A stretch of DNA of 64,000 bases from Castellaniella sp. MT123 (GTDB lineage: Bacteria > Pseudomonadota > Gammaproteobacteria > Burkholderiales > Burkholderiaceae_B). This document shows, piece by piece, positions 33,771 to 42,205 of this stretch (the stretch's first letter is position 1; each line of letters starts with the position of its first letter). The position numbers were made by a program, and so were the translations under genes. Below the pieces are notes generated by a model that was not told the DNA's origin, did no database searches, and was given only the letters and a program-made list of their open reading frames with translations. Location of the stretch: positions 2,728,001-2,792,000 of the forward strand of contig NZ_CP154879.1 in the NCBI RefSeq assembly GCF_039614765.1. The letters run 5' to 3'.

Positions 33771-34317
33771 TGTCTTGCTATCGCTGATTGGGTTGGTGTT
33801 GGGTAGTCCAGTGCTGCTGGCTTTATGCGTGTTGGGGTATGCCGATACGGGATCGCCGCTGTTTCGCCAGCCACGGGTGGGGCGGGCGCAGCGTATCTTC
33901 ACTCTGGTCAAGTTTCGCACCATGCGTCCCGATACCGCGTCAGTTGCGACTCATCTGGCGGATGCATCGGCGATTACACGGCTTGGACATTTTTTGCGCC
34001 GGACGAAACTGGATGAATTGCCCCAACTCTGGAATGTGCTGATGGGTGACATGAGTCTCGTTGGGCCGCGTCCCTGTCTGCCGAGTCAGTTGGATTTGAT
34101 CGAAGCCCGTCGGAATCTGGGTGTGTTCGATCATCGCCCCGGGATCACGGGGCTGGCGCAAATCAATGGCATCGATATGTCGACCCCGTCGCTATTGGCG
34201 GAAACGGATGCTCGAATGCTTCGAGCACTGACCCTGCGTGCCTATGGCCGCTATATCTTGCTCACCGCCCTGGGGCGTGGGGCGGGGGACGCAATCCGCC
34301 GCCGGCCCGGTTCTTAG
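33754..34317 (+). CDS. Small polyprenyl-phosphate sugar-1-P transferase (PglC/WreU-like)
   Basis: A 187-residue monotopic phosphoglycosyl transferase that puts the first sugar phosphate on undecaprenyl phosphate. It has one N-terminal re-entrant helix ('[20 protein letters not shown]'), then '[20 protein letters not shown]', '[20 protein letters not shown]' with the catalytic DE, and '[12 protein letters not shown]', '[13 protein letters not shown]'. It lacks the four-helix N-domain of WbaP/WcaJ. It probably uses the UDP-QuiNAc-like product of its neighbours. Confidence 0.88.
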   Translation: MQRVCDVLLSLIGLVLGSPVLLALCVLGYADTGSPLFRQPRVGRAQRIFTLVKFRTMRPDTASVATHLADASAITRLGHFLRRTKLDELPQLWNVLMGDMSLVGPRPCLPSQLDLIEARRNLGVFDHRPGITGLAQINGIDMSTPSLLAETDARMLRALTLRAYGRYILLTALGRGAGDAIRRRPGS

Positions 34318-34474
34318 CGGAGTGTCGCGCGCCTCTGGTCGGTTCGCCCCTCCGTCTTATAATCAATAATTCAAGTGGCCTGGCGGGAAGGGTCTGCGTG
34401 ATCTTCCGGGGCTTGATGGTCTGAATTGCCCTGAATGATCCCCTGTTGGGTGTTTCATACACCGAAGGTCTGCC

Positions 34475-36292
34475 TTGTCTCTGCGTTCCCTACTTGTGTT
34501 TGCCTTCGATCTGTTGGCGGTGATCCTGGCCTGGTTGGGCGCCTTCCTATTGCGCTTTAATTTAGAGCTTCCGCCGATGTTCCGGACAGAGATCATGGCT
34601 GGCGTTCTCTTTTTGATGGCGGTTCAGTTGGCTGCCTGTCGCTGGGCGGGCTTGTATCGCGGGATGTGGAGCTTTGCCAGTTTGCCCGATCTGCGGCGTC
34701 TGGTTCGGGCAGTTGCGGCCTCGGCTGCCGCAGTGCTGGCGCTGGCGGCTTTTGGCCGTTCCTGGCTGTTGATCCCTCGGTCCATCGTGATCCTTTATCC
34801 GCTGCTGCTGATCGTCATCATGGGCGGTGGCCGCATTGCCTGGCGCTTGTGGAAGGAATCCCGCATGCTGCCGATATCGGATACCGCCCGCAAACCGATC
34901 GTAGTGGCGGGGGCGGGCACGGCGGGCGCGATGCTGTTGCGGGAATTGGCCCGAAGCCCCGATTGGAAGGTCGTGGCGCTGGTCGACGATGATCGGCATA
35001 AATGGGGGAGGGATCTGAATGGCTGCCGGGTGGAAGGCGCAACAAAAGATCTGGCGGCAGTGCTGCAGCGGCATGGCGCGCGTCACGTCATCCTGGCGAT
35101 GCCATCCGCGTCTCCAGAGGTACTGCAGGCAGTGACCAAACTGGCGACCGGCGCCGGTGCGGCCCTGTTCACAGTCCCTGGGTTGGCCGAACTGATGAGC
35201 GGCCGTGTCGCCATCAACATGATGCGCCCGGTGAAGATCGAGGACCTGCTGGGCCGGGAATCCGTGCGCATCGACAACGAGAACGTCCAGGCCATGCTGA
35301 CCGGCAAGCGCATCCTGGTGACAGGGGCGGGCGGGTCGATCGGCAGTGAACTGTGCCGACAGCTGGCCCGTTTCCAGCCTGCCTGCATTGTCTTACTGGA
35401 ATCCAGTGAATTTGCCCTGTACATGATCGAGCAATGGTTCGGAGAGCACCGTCCCGAAGTCCCTATTGTGCGTCTGGCGGGTGATGTCAAGGACGAATCC
35501 CGCATGGCGCAAGTGTTTGCGGATCAACGACCTCAGGTCGTATTCCATGCGGCAGCTTACAAGCACGTGCCCCTGATGGAAGTCGGCAATGCCTGGCAAG
35601 CAGTACGCAACAACGTGGCCGGTACGTTGGTCGTAGCGCGCGCTGCCCGCGATGCGGGGGCAGAACGCTTCGTGCTGATTTCCACCGACAAGGCCGTCAA
35701 CCCCACCAACGTGATGGGTGCCACCAAGCGGGTCGCGGAAATGGTCTGTGAGGTGATGCAGAATGGCCCGGGCACGACGCGCTTTCACATCGTGCGCTTT
35801 GGCAACGTGCTGGGCAGCACGGGCAGCGTGATCCCGAAATTCCAGTCCCAGATCGCGCATGGTGGTCCTGTGACCGTCACGCATCCGGAAATCAACCGCT
35901 ATTTCATGTCCATCCCCGAAGCTGCCCAGCTGGTGCTGCAGGCGGCCGCTATGGGGCAGGGCGGCGAGATCTTCGTCCTGGATATGGGCGAGCCCGTAAA
36001 GATCGTGGACCTGGCGCGCAATATGATCCGTCTGTCGGGCTTCACGGAAGACGAAATCCGCATCGAATTCACTGGCCTGCGCCCGGGTGAAAAGCTGTAC
36101 GAGGAACTGCTGGCCGACGCCGAGGAAACCCTGCCCACCCCGCATGAAAAGCTGCGTATTGCCCGACCCAGGGCGGTGCCTGACGGCTTTTATCAGGAAG
36201 TCCAAGCGTGGTTGACTCGGGTGCCGCAGATGGATGAGGCCGTGCGGGCCGGATTGAAGCGCTGGGTGCCGGAATATGAGCCCAGAGGGTAA
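34475..36292 (+). CDS. WbpM/CapD-type UDP-GlcNAc 4,6-dehydratase (membrane)
   Basis: 605 residues: four N-terminal membrane helices (about 1-115), a first Rossmann domain ('VVAGAGTAGAMLLRELARS'), and the catalytic SDR domain ('ILVTGAGGSIGSELCRQL', 'AAAYKHVPLME', 'ISTDKAVNPTNVMGATKRVA', 'VRFGNVLGSTGSVIPKF'). As in WbpM, the catalytic Tyr of Y-x-x-x-K is replaced by Met (MGATK). It makes UDP-4-keto-6-deoxy-GlcNAc. TTG start with GAAGG six bases upstream. It is set off from its neighbours by 157 and ~100 bases. Confidence 0.92.
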   Translation: MSLRSLLVFAFDLLAVILAWLGAFLLRFNLELPPMFRTEIMAGVLFLMAVQLAACRWAGLYRGMWSFASLPDLRRLVRAVAASAAAVLALAAFGRSWLLIPRSIVILYPLLLIVIMGGGRIAWRLWKESRMLPISDTARKPIVVAGAGTAGAMLLRELARSPDWKVVALVDDDRHKWGRDLNGCRVEGATKDLAAVLQRHGARHVILAMPSASPEVLQAVTKLATGAGAALFTVPGLAELMSGRVAINMMRPVKIEDLLGRESVRIDNENVQAMLTGKRILVTGAGGSIGSELCRQLARFQPACIVLLESSEFALYMIEQWFGEHRPEVPIVRLAGDVKDESRMAQVFADQRPQVVFHAAAYKHVPLMEVGNAWQAVRNNVAGTLVVARAARDAGAERFVLISTDKAVNPTNVMGATKRVAEMVCEVMQNGPGTTRFHIVRFGNVLGSTGSVIPKFQSQIAHGGPVTVTHPEINRYFMSIPEAAQLVLQAAAMGQGGEIFVLDMGEPVKIVDLARNMIRLSGFTEDEIRIEFTGLRPGEKLYEELLADAEETLPTPHEKLRIARPRAVPDGFYQEVQAWLTRVPQMDEAVRAGLKRWVPEYEPRG

Positions 36293-36395
36293 TGGCGGCC
36301 TTTTCTTTTGTCACTCAGCTAATAAACACTAACGATTTGCGTAGTCCGTCGCTGCTAAGCTGACGAGTTCGAGTTGGCGTGGATGCGGAGGGACT

Positions 36396-37691
36396 TTGGG
36401 GCGATGGATGATAAATGACAGGCTCCCTGTCATATTGTTGACGGCGTCCCTGGTCCTGATGGCATCGGGCAGTCTTCGGGATCTCATCACGCCCATGGGC
36501 TATTGGGCCGCGTGGGGGGGCTGGGCCGTGGTGACGCTCATTGCTGCGCGCCCTGTCGGCAGGGAACCCAGGGTTCCGGGGTTGCCTGTCTGGGTTATGG
36601 GTTCCTATGCCGTGCTGTGGCTGGGAATGATCGTTGCCGCAGCCGCCAATCAGCACTGGACCTCGGCGTACCAGGCGATGAAGATCGCGGTGATCGCGGG
36701 CATGTTCGTGACGATGTGGCGCCTGGTTGCCCAGCTGAGCTGGCGCCAGCTTGTCATGGCAATGAGCTGGGCGGTTGGGGTGGTGCTCATCAGCCTGGCC
36801 GTGTCCAAGGTCTGGAATCCTACCGGTCAGATGCTGGTCGATGGCCCTCGTGAAGGCAGTTTCCTGGCGGTTTACGGGGTGCTGTGGAAGGCGGGGGCGC
36901 TTTTCCTGCCGGTGTTCCTGGCGGACGCGGTCGAAACTCCCAGGGCTTGGGCCAGGAACGGCCTGATGATCGCGACCTGTGTCTTCCTGGTGCTGATCGA
37001 TGGTAGTCGCACGGGCTTGTTGCTGCTGGGGGCAACCGCGCTGGGGTTCGTCGCCTTTCTGACCTGGCGCGGCGATTTGGGGCTGGCGCGCCGCCAGTTC
37101 CGGCCGTTTTGGGTTGCGGCGGTTCTGTTGCTGCTCCTGCAATTGTTCAACACAGGCGCGAACCTGGAGGCGGTCAAAAGCTGGGCCGGAGGATCCGTGT
37201 CAGAGGGTTCGCCGGGCGGCGCCGCTGCGGCAGAGGTCGAACCAGCGCGTGTCCTGGAAGGCGCCCTGAGCAGGACTTTCGAGACCCGGATCGGCGAGGG
37301 GGATCCTGCGCGCATCAAGCTGCTGCGGGCAAGCCTGGGCCAGGTTGTCGTATGCCTGCCGCTGGGCTGCGGTTTCGGGACGACGGGGACGGATGTCGGC
37401 ACCGGGACGCTGATGCCGGTCCATAACGCCTATCTGGCCGCGCTGGGGGATTTCGGCGTGCTGGGCCTGCTGGGCATGCTGGGTTTCTTGGTGGCGGCAT
37501 GGCTGCCGATTCGTGGTGTCCTGCGTCGGGGTGGTGGGGCTGGGCATGGCTGCTTTGTCGTGGCCACCGCGGGTTCCGCATTGGCCTATGGCATGGCGCT
37601 GATGCTCAATACGTTCACGACCGAGATGTCGGAATGGGGCTATCTGATCCTCATGCTGGCATTCGCGTGGATGCCCGCCGAGAACGCCTGA
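36396..37691 (+). CDS. wzy: O-antigen polymerase-like protein (Wzy)
   Basis: A 431-residue, ~11-helix inner-membrane protein of the Wzy_C superfamily. Hallmarks are 'REGSFLAVYGVLWKAGALFL', 'LIDGSRTGLLLLGATAL' (R-T-G segment), 'RIGEGDPARIKLLRASL' in the periplasmic loop and 'MPVHNAYLAALGDFGVLGLL'. TTG 36396 has GGAGG five bases ahead; ATG 36408 is the other start. It is strikingly similar along its length to the N-terminal half of the fusion at 42206, so the two are paralogues. It overlaps wzx by one base. Confidence 0.83.
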   Translation: MGRWMINDRLPVILLTASLVLMASGSLRDLITPMGYWAAWGGWAVVTLIAARPVGREPRVPGLPVWVMGSYAVLWLGMIVAAAANQHWTSAYQAMKIAVIAGMFVTMWRLVAQLSWRQLVMAMSWAVGVVLISLAVSKVWNPTGQMLVDGPREGSFLAVYGVLWKAGALFLPVFLADAVETPRAWARNGLMIATCVFLVLIDGSRTGLLLLGATALGFVAFLTWRGDLGLARRQFRPFWVAAVLLLLLQLFNTGANLEAVKSWAGGSVSEGSPGGAAAAEVEPARVLEGALSRTFETRIGEGDPARIKLLRASLGQVVVCLPLGCGFGTTGTDVGTGTLMPVHNAYLAALGDFGVLGLLGMLGFLVAAWLPIRGVLRRGGGAGHGCFVVATAGSALAYGMALMLNTFTTEMSEWGYLILMLAFAWMPAENA

Positions 37692-38983
37692 TGGAAGGCG
37701 GTTCCGTCCGGGGCCGGGTCGCGCGCAATGCGGGGGCCTTGTATGTCGTCCAGCTGGTCTCCTTCCTGGTTCCGGTGTTCGAAATCCCGATTCTGGCACG
37801 GGCCCTGGGGGCCACACTCTACGGGCAGATCCTGTTCTGCCAGGCGCTGGCGCTGACGGCTTCCCTGCTGGTGGAATATGGCTTCAACATCAATGCCGCG
37901 CAGCAGGCGGCGCTGGCAGGGGGGCGCCTGGAAGCCTTGAACCGTCTGTTTTCCCAGGTGTTGCTGGCCAAGATCCTGCTGGCGGTACCCCTGGTGGTGG
38001 TGTTGTGCGCGGCGTGGCTCATGGGGCTGTTGAACGCCTATTTGGGTGGTGTGGCACTGCTGAGTTTCGTGCTGGCCTATTTCCTGGCCTTTGGTTTCAG
38101 CCCCATGTGGTATTTCCAGGGCCGGGAACGGATGGCGGGGCCGGCGCTGCTGGACGTGGGGCTGCGTCTGTGCGGCTTGGCGGTGTTGGCGGCTCTGGTC
38201 CGTGATCCGCATGATTTCCTGCTGTCTCTGCCGATTCTGGCGATTCCCCCTTTGCTCAATACGTGCCTGACGACTGGGTGGTGTCGTCGCGAGGTCGGGC
38301 CGGTGCATTGGGATGTCCATGGTGCCCGCCGCCAGATCCGCGAAGGTTTCCATTTTTTTGTCTACCGTAGTGCCAGCAATCTGGCGATGTCGGCCGTCCC
38401 TGTGTTTTTGGGGCTGACTTCCGGCAAACAGGCCGTGGGTGAGTTCGCGCCGCCCGAGAAACTGATCAAGGGGATGACCAGCCTGGCCATGCCGTTCCTG
38501 TCGGCGGTGTTTCCGGTCTTTTCCACGCGCTTGGCGGGGGGGGGCATTGAAAAATCGATGCGTGTCCCGGTCGTCGTGTTGCTGGGGATCGGCCTGACGG
38601 CCCTGGTGGGTACGGTTTTGGCGGTGTGGCTGGGCCCCTGGGTGCTGGACCTGATGCTGGGGCCGGGCTTTCCGGGCGCGCATCTGATTTATGGCGTGCT
38701 GCTGGGGGTGGCGCCTTTGCGTATTCTCAACCAGAGCATCGCTCTGGTGCTGCTGATTCCAGCAGGTCGCGCAAAACCCGCCAGCTATGCCATTTCCGGG
38801 TTTTCGATCCTGGGGGTTGCCCTGGGTTCGGGCCTGTCCCTGTCGTATGGCGGGGTTGGCATGGCCGCGGGCCTGGTGGCGGTGGAAGCGGCCCTGCTGG
38901 TCGTCATGATGGGCATGGCGGTCCGTGTGGTCGGAAGCGCGCGTCAGGCGGCGGGTACGATAAGCATGGACGAGGATCAATGA
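37691..38983 (+). CDS. wzx: Lipid-linked oligosaccharide flippase (Wzx)
   Basis: A 430-residue, 12-14-helix MOP-superfamily flippase moving undecaprenyl-PP-oligosaccharide to the periplasm. It starts 'RNAGALYVVQLVSFLVPVFE' with 'IPILARALGATLYG'. Then come 'FSPMWYFQGRERM', 'QIREGFHFFVYRSASNLAM' and 'GEFAPPEKLIKGMTSLAMPF'. It is placed between Wzy and GT4 genes with overlaps at both ends, the standard Wzx/Wzy arrangement. Its C-terminal tail is short and polar. Confidence 0.92.
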   Translation: MEGGSVRGRVARNAGALYVVQLVSFLVPVFEIPILARALGATLYGQILFCQALALTASLLVEYGFNINAAQQAALAGGRLEALNRLFSQVLLAKILLAVPLVVVLCAAWLMGLLNAYLGGVALLSFVLAYFLAFGFSPMWYFQGRERMAGPALLDVGLRLCGLAVLAALVRDPHDFLLSLPILAIPPLLNTCLTTGWCRREVGPVHWDVHGARRQIREGFHFFVYRSASNLAMSAVPVFLGLTSGKQAVGEFAPPEKLIKGMTSLAMPFLSAVFPVFSTRLAGGGIEKSMRVPVVVLLGIGLTALVGTVLAVWLGPWVLDLMLGPGFPGAHLIYGVLLGVAPLRILNQSIALVLLIPAGRAKPASYAISGFSILGVALGSGLSLSYGGVGMAAGLVAVEAALLVVMMGMAVRVVGSARQAAGTISMDEDQ

Positions 38984-40077
38984 GAATTTTGCTGGTCACG
39001 ACGGGTTTGGCCCTGGGTGGGGCGGAGCGCCAGGTGATGGATCTGGCTGAAAGATTGGCGGGGCGGGGGCATGAAGTCGCGATCGCCTATTTGGTGGGGG
39101 CTGCCGAGTTGCGGCCGCAACCTTCGGTGGCCTTGCTTCCCATGGGATTCACGAAGTCGCCGCTGGGTTTGATCGGTGGTTGTTGGCGTCTCGGGCGGCT
39201 GGTGCGCGATTGGCAGCCGGACGTGGTGCATAGCCATATGGTGGATGCGAACTTGCTGACGCGTCTGGTGCGGTTGATCAGCCCCATGCGGCGTCTGGTT
39301 TGCACGGCGCACAATACGAACGAAGGAGGGCGCTGGGTCAGTTTGGCGTATCGTTTGACGGACCGGCTGGCGGACCTGTCGACCAACGTCAGCCAGGAGG
39401 CGGTCGATGCTTTCGAACGCAACGGCGCGGTTCCCAAGGGCCGCATGTTGGCGGTGCTCAATGGCATCGACCTGCGGCGGTTCTTGGATGCGCCTGAGTT
39501 GCGGGCGAAATCCCGGGATGCGCTATGTCCGGATCGAACCCGACGGTTGCTGCTATCGGTGGGGCGTCTGGTGGAGCAAAAGAATCATGCCGGCCTGTTG
39601 CGGGTTTTTGCCGGTTTTGCGGCGCGGTGTCCGGATGTCGATTTGTGGATCGCGGGCGATGGGCCTTTGCGCGCAGCCTTGCGCAGGCAGTGTGACGACC
39701 TGGGGCTGGGAGGGCGTGTCGTATGGCTGGGCGCGCGTGCGGACGTGCCGGATTTGATGCGTGCTGCGGATGCGTTTGTGCTGTCGTCTCATTTTGAGGG
39801 GTTCGGGCTGGTGGTGGCCGAGGCAATGGCCTCTGGGACCCCGGTGGTGGCTACGGACGCGGGCGGTGTGGCCGAAGTCATGGCCGGGACCGGGTTTCTG
39901 GTGCCCGTCGATGACGAGACAGCCCTGGCGCATGCGCTTGACCAGGTGTTTGCCCTGGGGGGTGAGTTGCGGATGGCCAGAGTGGCAGCGGCGCGCCGCA
40001 GCGTCGAGGATCGCCTGGACATTGAGCGTGTCGTCGAGACTTGGCTAAAGCTCTACCAGGGGGAAATCGTATGCTGA
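38980..40077 (+). CDS. Family 4 glycosyltransferase
   Basis: 365 residues, GT-B: 'ILLVTTGLALGGAERQVMDL', 'PDVVHSHMVDANLL', 'NGIDLRRFLDAPELRAKSRD', 'LSVGRLVEQKNHAGLLRVFA' and the E-x7-E nucleotide site in 'HFEGFGLVVAEAMASGTPVV'. 'AHNTNEGG' is shared with GalNAc/FucNAc-type transferases. ATG 38980 gives ATGA overlap with wzx. Acceptor unknown. Confidence 0.9.
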   Translation: MRILLVTTGLALGGAERQVMDLAERLAGRGHEVAIAYLVGAAELRPQPSVALLPMGFTKSPLGLIGGCWRLGRLVRDWQPDVVHSHMVDANLLTRLVRLISPMRRLVCTAHNTNEGGRWVSLAYRLTDRLADLSTNVSQEAVDAFERNGAVPKGRMLAVLNGIDLRRFLDAPELRAKSRDALCPDRTRRLLLSVGRLVEQKNHAGLLRVFAGFAARCPDVDLWIAGDGPLRAALRRQCDDLGLGGRVVWLGARADVPDLMRAADAFVLSSHFEGFGLVVAEAMASGTPVVATDAGGVAEVMAGTGFLVPVDDETALAHALDQVFALGGELRMARVAAARRSVEDRLDIERVVETWLKLYQGEIVC

Positions 40078-40883
40078 CCATCCTGACGCCGACATACAAC
40101 CGTCGGCATACGCTTCCACATCTATACGACAGCCTGTACAAGCAGGGCCGGCAGGATTTTGAATGGCTGATCGTCGATGACGGAAGCGTGGACGATACGA
40201 TGTCGTGGGTCCAGGGCTGCCAGGCGCAGGCCGAATTTCCGATTCGGATCGAGCGGCAGGAAAATGGCGGCAAGCATGCGGCCATCAACGCCGGGGTTCG
40301 CGCGGCGCGGGGGGATTGGATCTTCATTGTCGATAGCGACGATTGCCTGACGCCGGATGCCGTGGAATGCGTGGCGGATGCGGTGGCGGAAGCCGTGCAG
40401 GCGCCGGAATCCGTGGTCGGCGTGTGTTTCCGTAAGGCGGACATGCAAGGGCGTTTGCTGGGCCTGCCGCGCGAAAGAGAACCATCGCCCTGGGTGGCAA
40501 CGCCCAGCCAGGCGGGCCGCAGGGTTCAAGGCGACCTGGCCTATGTGTTTCGCCGGGACGTCATGGCTGATTTGCCTTTTCCCATCATCCCGGGGGAATG
40601 CTTCGTGCCTGAGCTCTACATCTGGAACCAGATCGGCGACCGGGGGCCGATCTGGTTCTACCTGGATCGGGCGATCTACCTGTGTGAATATCTGGACGAT
40701 GGCTATACCCGGAATTTTCGGGCGCATTTGCGGCGCAACCCCGGCGGTTTCCTCTTGTTTTATGCGGCACAGATCGGCCGGGAGCCGCACTGGAAGGACC
40801 GGGTCAAGGCTGCAATCCGCAGCCTGCAATGTCTGGTCTATTGCGCGATGAATGCGGCTGATCGCTCGCGTCCCACCGTATGA
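40071..40883 (+). CDS. Family 2 glycosyltransferase
   Basis: 270 residues: 'LTILTPTYNRRHTLPHLYDS', 'EWLIVDDGSVDDTMSWV', 'QENGGKHAAINAGVRAARGD', then 'FIVDSDDCLTPDAVE' and 'PGECFVPELYIWNQIGDRG'. Retains D-x-D as D-S-D. The stop of the previous gene lies 7 bases into this one. Typical inverting GT-A enzyme of repeat-unit assembly. Confidence 0.9.
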   Translation: MLTILTPTYNRRHTLPHLYDSLYKQGRQDFEWLIVDDGSVDDTMSWVQGCQAQAEFPIRIERQENGGKHAAINAGVRAARGDWIFIVDSDDCLTPDAVECVADAVAEAVQAPESVVGVCFRKADMQGRLLGLPREREPSPWVATPSQAGRRVQGDLAYVFRRDVMADLPFPIIPGECFVPELYIWNQIGDRGPIWFYLDRAIYLCEYLDDGYTRNFRAHLRRNPGGFLLFYAAQIGREPHWKDRVKAAIRSLQCLVYCAMNAADRSRPTV

Positions 40884-42001
40884 CGCGGCTGGCCATCATT
40901 TCCCACCATGCGGTGGATTTGCTGAACTTTCGGGGGCATCTGATCCGTGATCTGGTCGCCGATGGCATGACGGTGTGCTGCCTGGCGCCGGACTACGATA
41001 CGGCGACGCGCGCGCAATTGGCTGAACTGGGTGCGGAACCGGTCGATTACCGGCTGCAGCGCACCGGCATGAATCCCCTGCGCGATCTGGTGGACTTTGT
41101 TGGGCTGGTCCGCATCCTGTGGCGCCTGGCGCCGGATGTCGCGTTTGCATTTTCCACCAAGCCGATGGTCTATGGGACGCTGGCGGCATGGCTGGTCGGG
41201 GTTCCCAGGCGTGTGGCCATGGTCGAGGGCGCTGGCTATGTGTTCACGCAGTCGGGCAGCCGCCCCGGATGGCGCCGTCGGTTCCTGCGCAGGGTGGTGG
41301 AAGTCTTGTATCGCGTGGGGTTCGGGCGTGCGCATCGGGTCGTGTTCCTGAATCCGGACGATCAGCGGGAATTCATCGGCCGAGGCCTGGTGGCGCAGGG
41401 AAAATCGGTCTTGCTGGGCGGCATCGGTGTCGATCTGCAGGCTTGGCGGGAAGCCCCGCCGGTGCTTGATCCGGTCGGTTTCGTGCTGGTGGCCCGTTTG
41501 CTGCGTGAAAAAGGCATCGTGGAATACGTGGCAGCGGCGCGCCTGGTCCGGAATCGCTACTCGGCGGCACGGTTTGTGCTGTTGGGCGGACTGGACTCCA
41601 ATCCGGGCGGCTTGGGCCGGGCGCAGGTGCAGGCCTGGGTGGATGATGGCATCGTGGAATGGCCAGGGCATGTGCCGGTCCGTCCGTGGATGGAACGCGC
41701 CAGCGTGTTTGTGCTGCCCTCGTATCGCGAGGGTGTGCCTTTGAGCACCCAGGAGGCCATGGCGATGGGGCGCCCGGTGATCACCACGGATGTGCCGGGT
41801 TGCCGCGAAACGGTCAGCGATGGGGTCAATGGCTATCTGGTGCCGGCGCGCGATGTGGATGCCCTGGCGGACGCTATGCTGCGTTTCCTGGATGATCCCG
41901 GCCTGATTGCGTCCATGGGTCGTGCCAGTCGCCGGATGGCCGAGGCCCGTTTTGATGTGCGAAAGATCAACGAAACGTTAGCGGCTTGGCTGCGGGATTG
42001 A
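40880..42001 (+). CDS. Family 4 glycosyltransferase (PglA-like)
   Basis: 373 residues: 'ISHHAVDLLNFRGHLIRDLV', 'FAFSTKPMVYGTLAAWLVGV', 'VGFVLVARLLREKGIVEYVA', 'VFVLPSYREGVPLSTQEAMA' and 'ITTDVPGCRETVSDGVNGYL'. This is the pattern of PglA/WbpH-type alpha-1,3-(Fuc)GalNAc transferases acting on a QuiNAc-like primer. That agrees with the priming genes upstream. ATGA overlap with the GT2. Confidence 0.88.
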   Translation: MTRLAIISHHAVDLLNFRGHLIRDLVADGMTVCCLAPDYDTATRAQLAELGAEPVDYRLQRTGMNPLRDLVDFVGLVRILWRLAPDVAFAFSTKPMVYGTLAAWLVGVPRRVAMVEGAGYVFTQSGSRPGWRRRFLRRVVEVLYRVGFGRAHRVVFLNPDDQREFIGRGLVAQGKSVLLGGIGVDLQAWREAPPVLDPVGFVLVARLLREKGIVEYVAAARLVRNRYSAARFVLLGGLDSNPGGLGRAQVQAWVDDGIVEWPGHVPVRPWMERASVFVLPSYREGVPLSTQEAMAMGRPVITTDVPGCRETVSDGVNGYLVPARDVDALADAMLRFLDDPGLIASMGRASRRMAEARFDVRKINETLAAWLRD

Positions 42002-42205
42002 TCTGGCTAACCCTGGATTGTCGCTTTCGAATGGATGCTGCGCCCCTATGCGGGCTGCGCGGCGTTCACCTTAGTGTGATGCGATATTTCAAGTTTTTTC
42101 GGAATATCTTGAGCAAATCTGATTAGAACTGCATGAACCTATTACATACGACTCTCGCGGTGACCCATAGGATGTTGGAGGTCGCAATGAGGCTCTATTT
42201 TGTTA

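Noticed and set aside
36293-36395. Rho-independent terminator after the WbpM-like gene
   Set aside because: T-rich bases (CCTTTTCTTTTG) follow the stop but no GC-rich stem precedes them.
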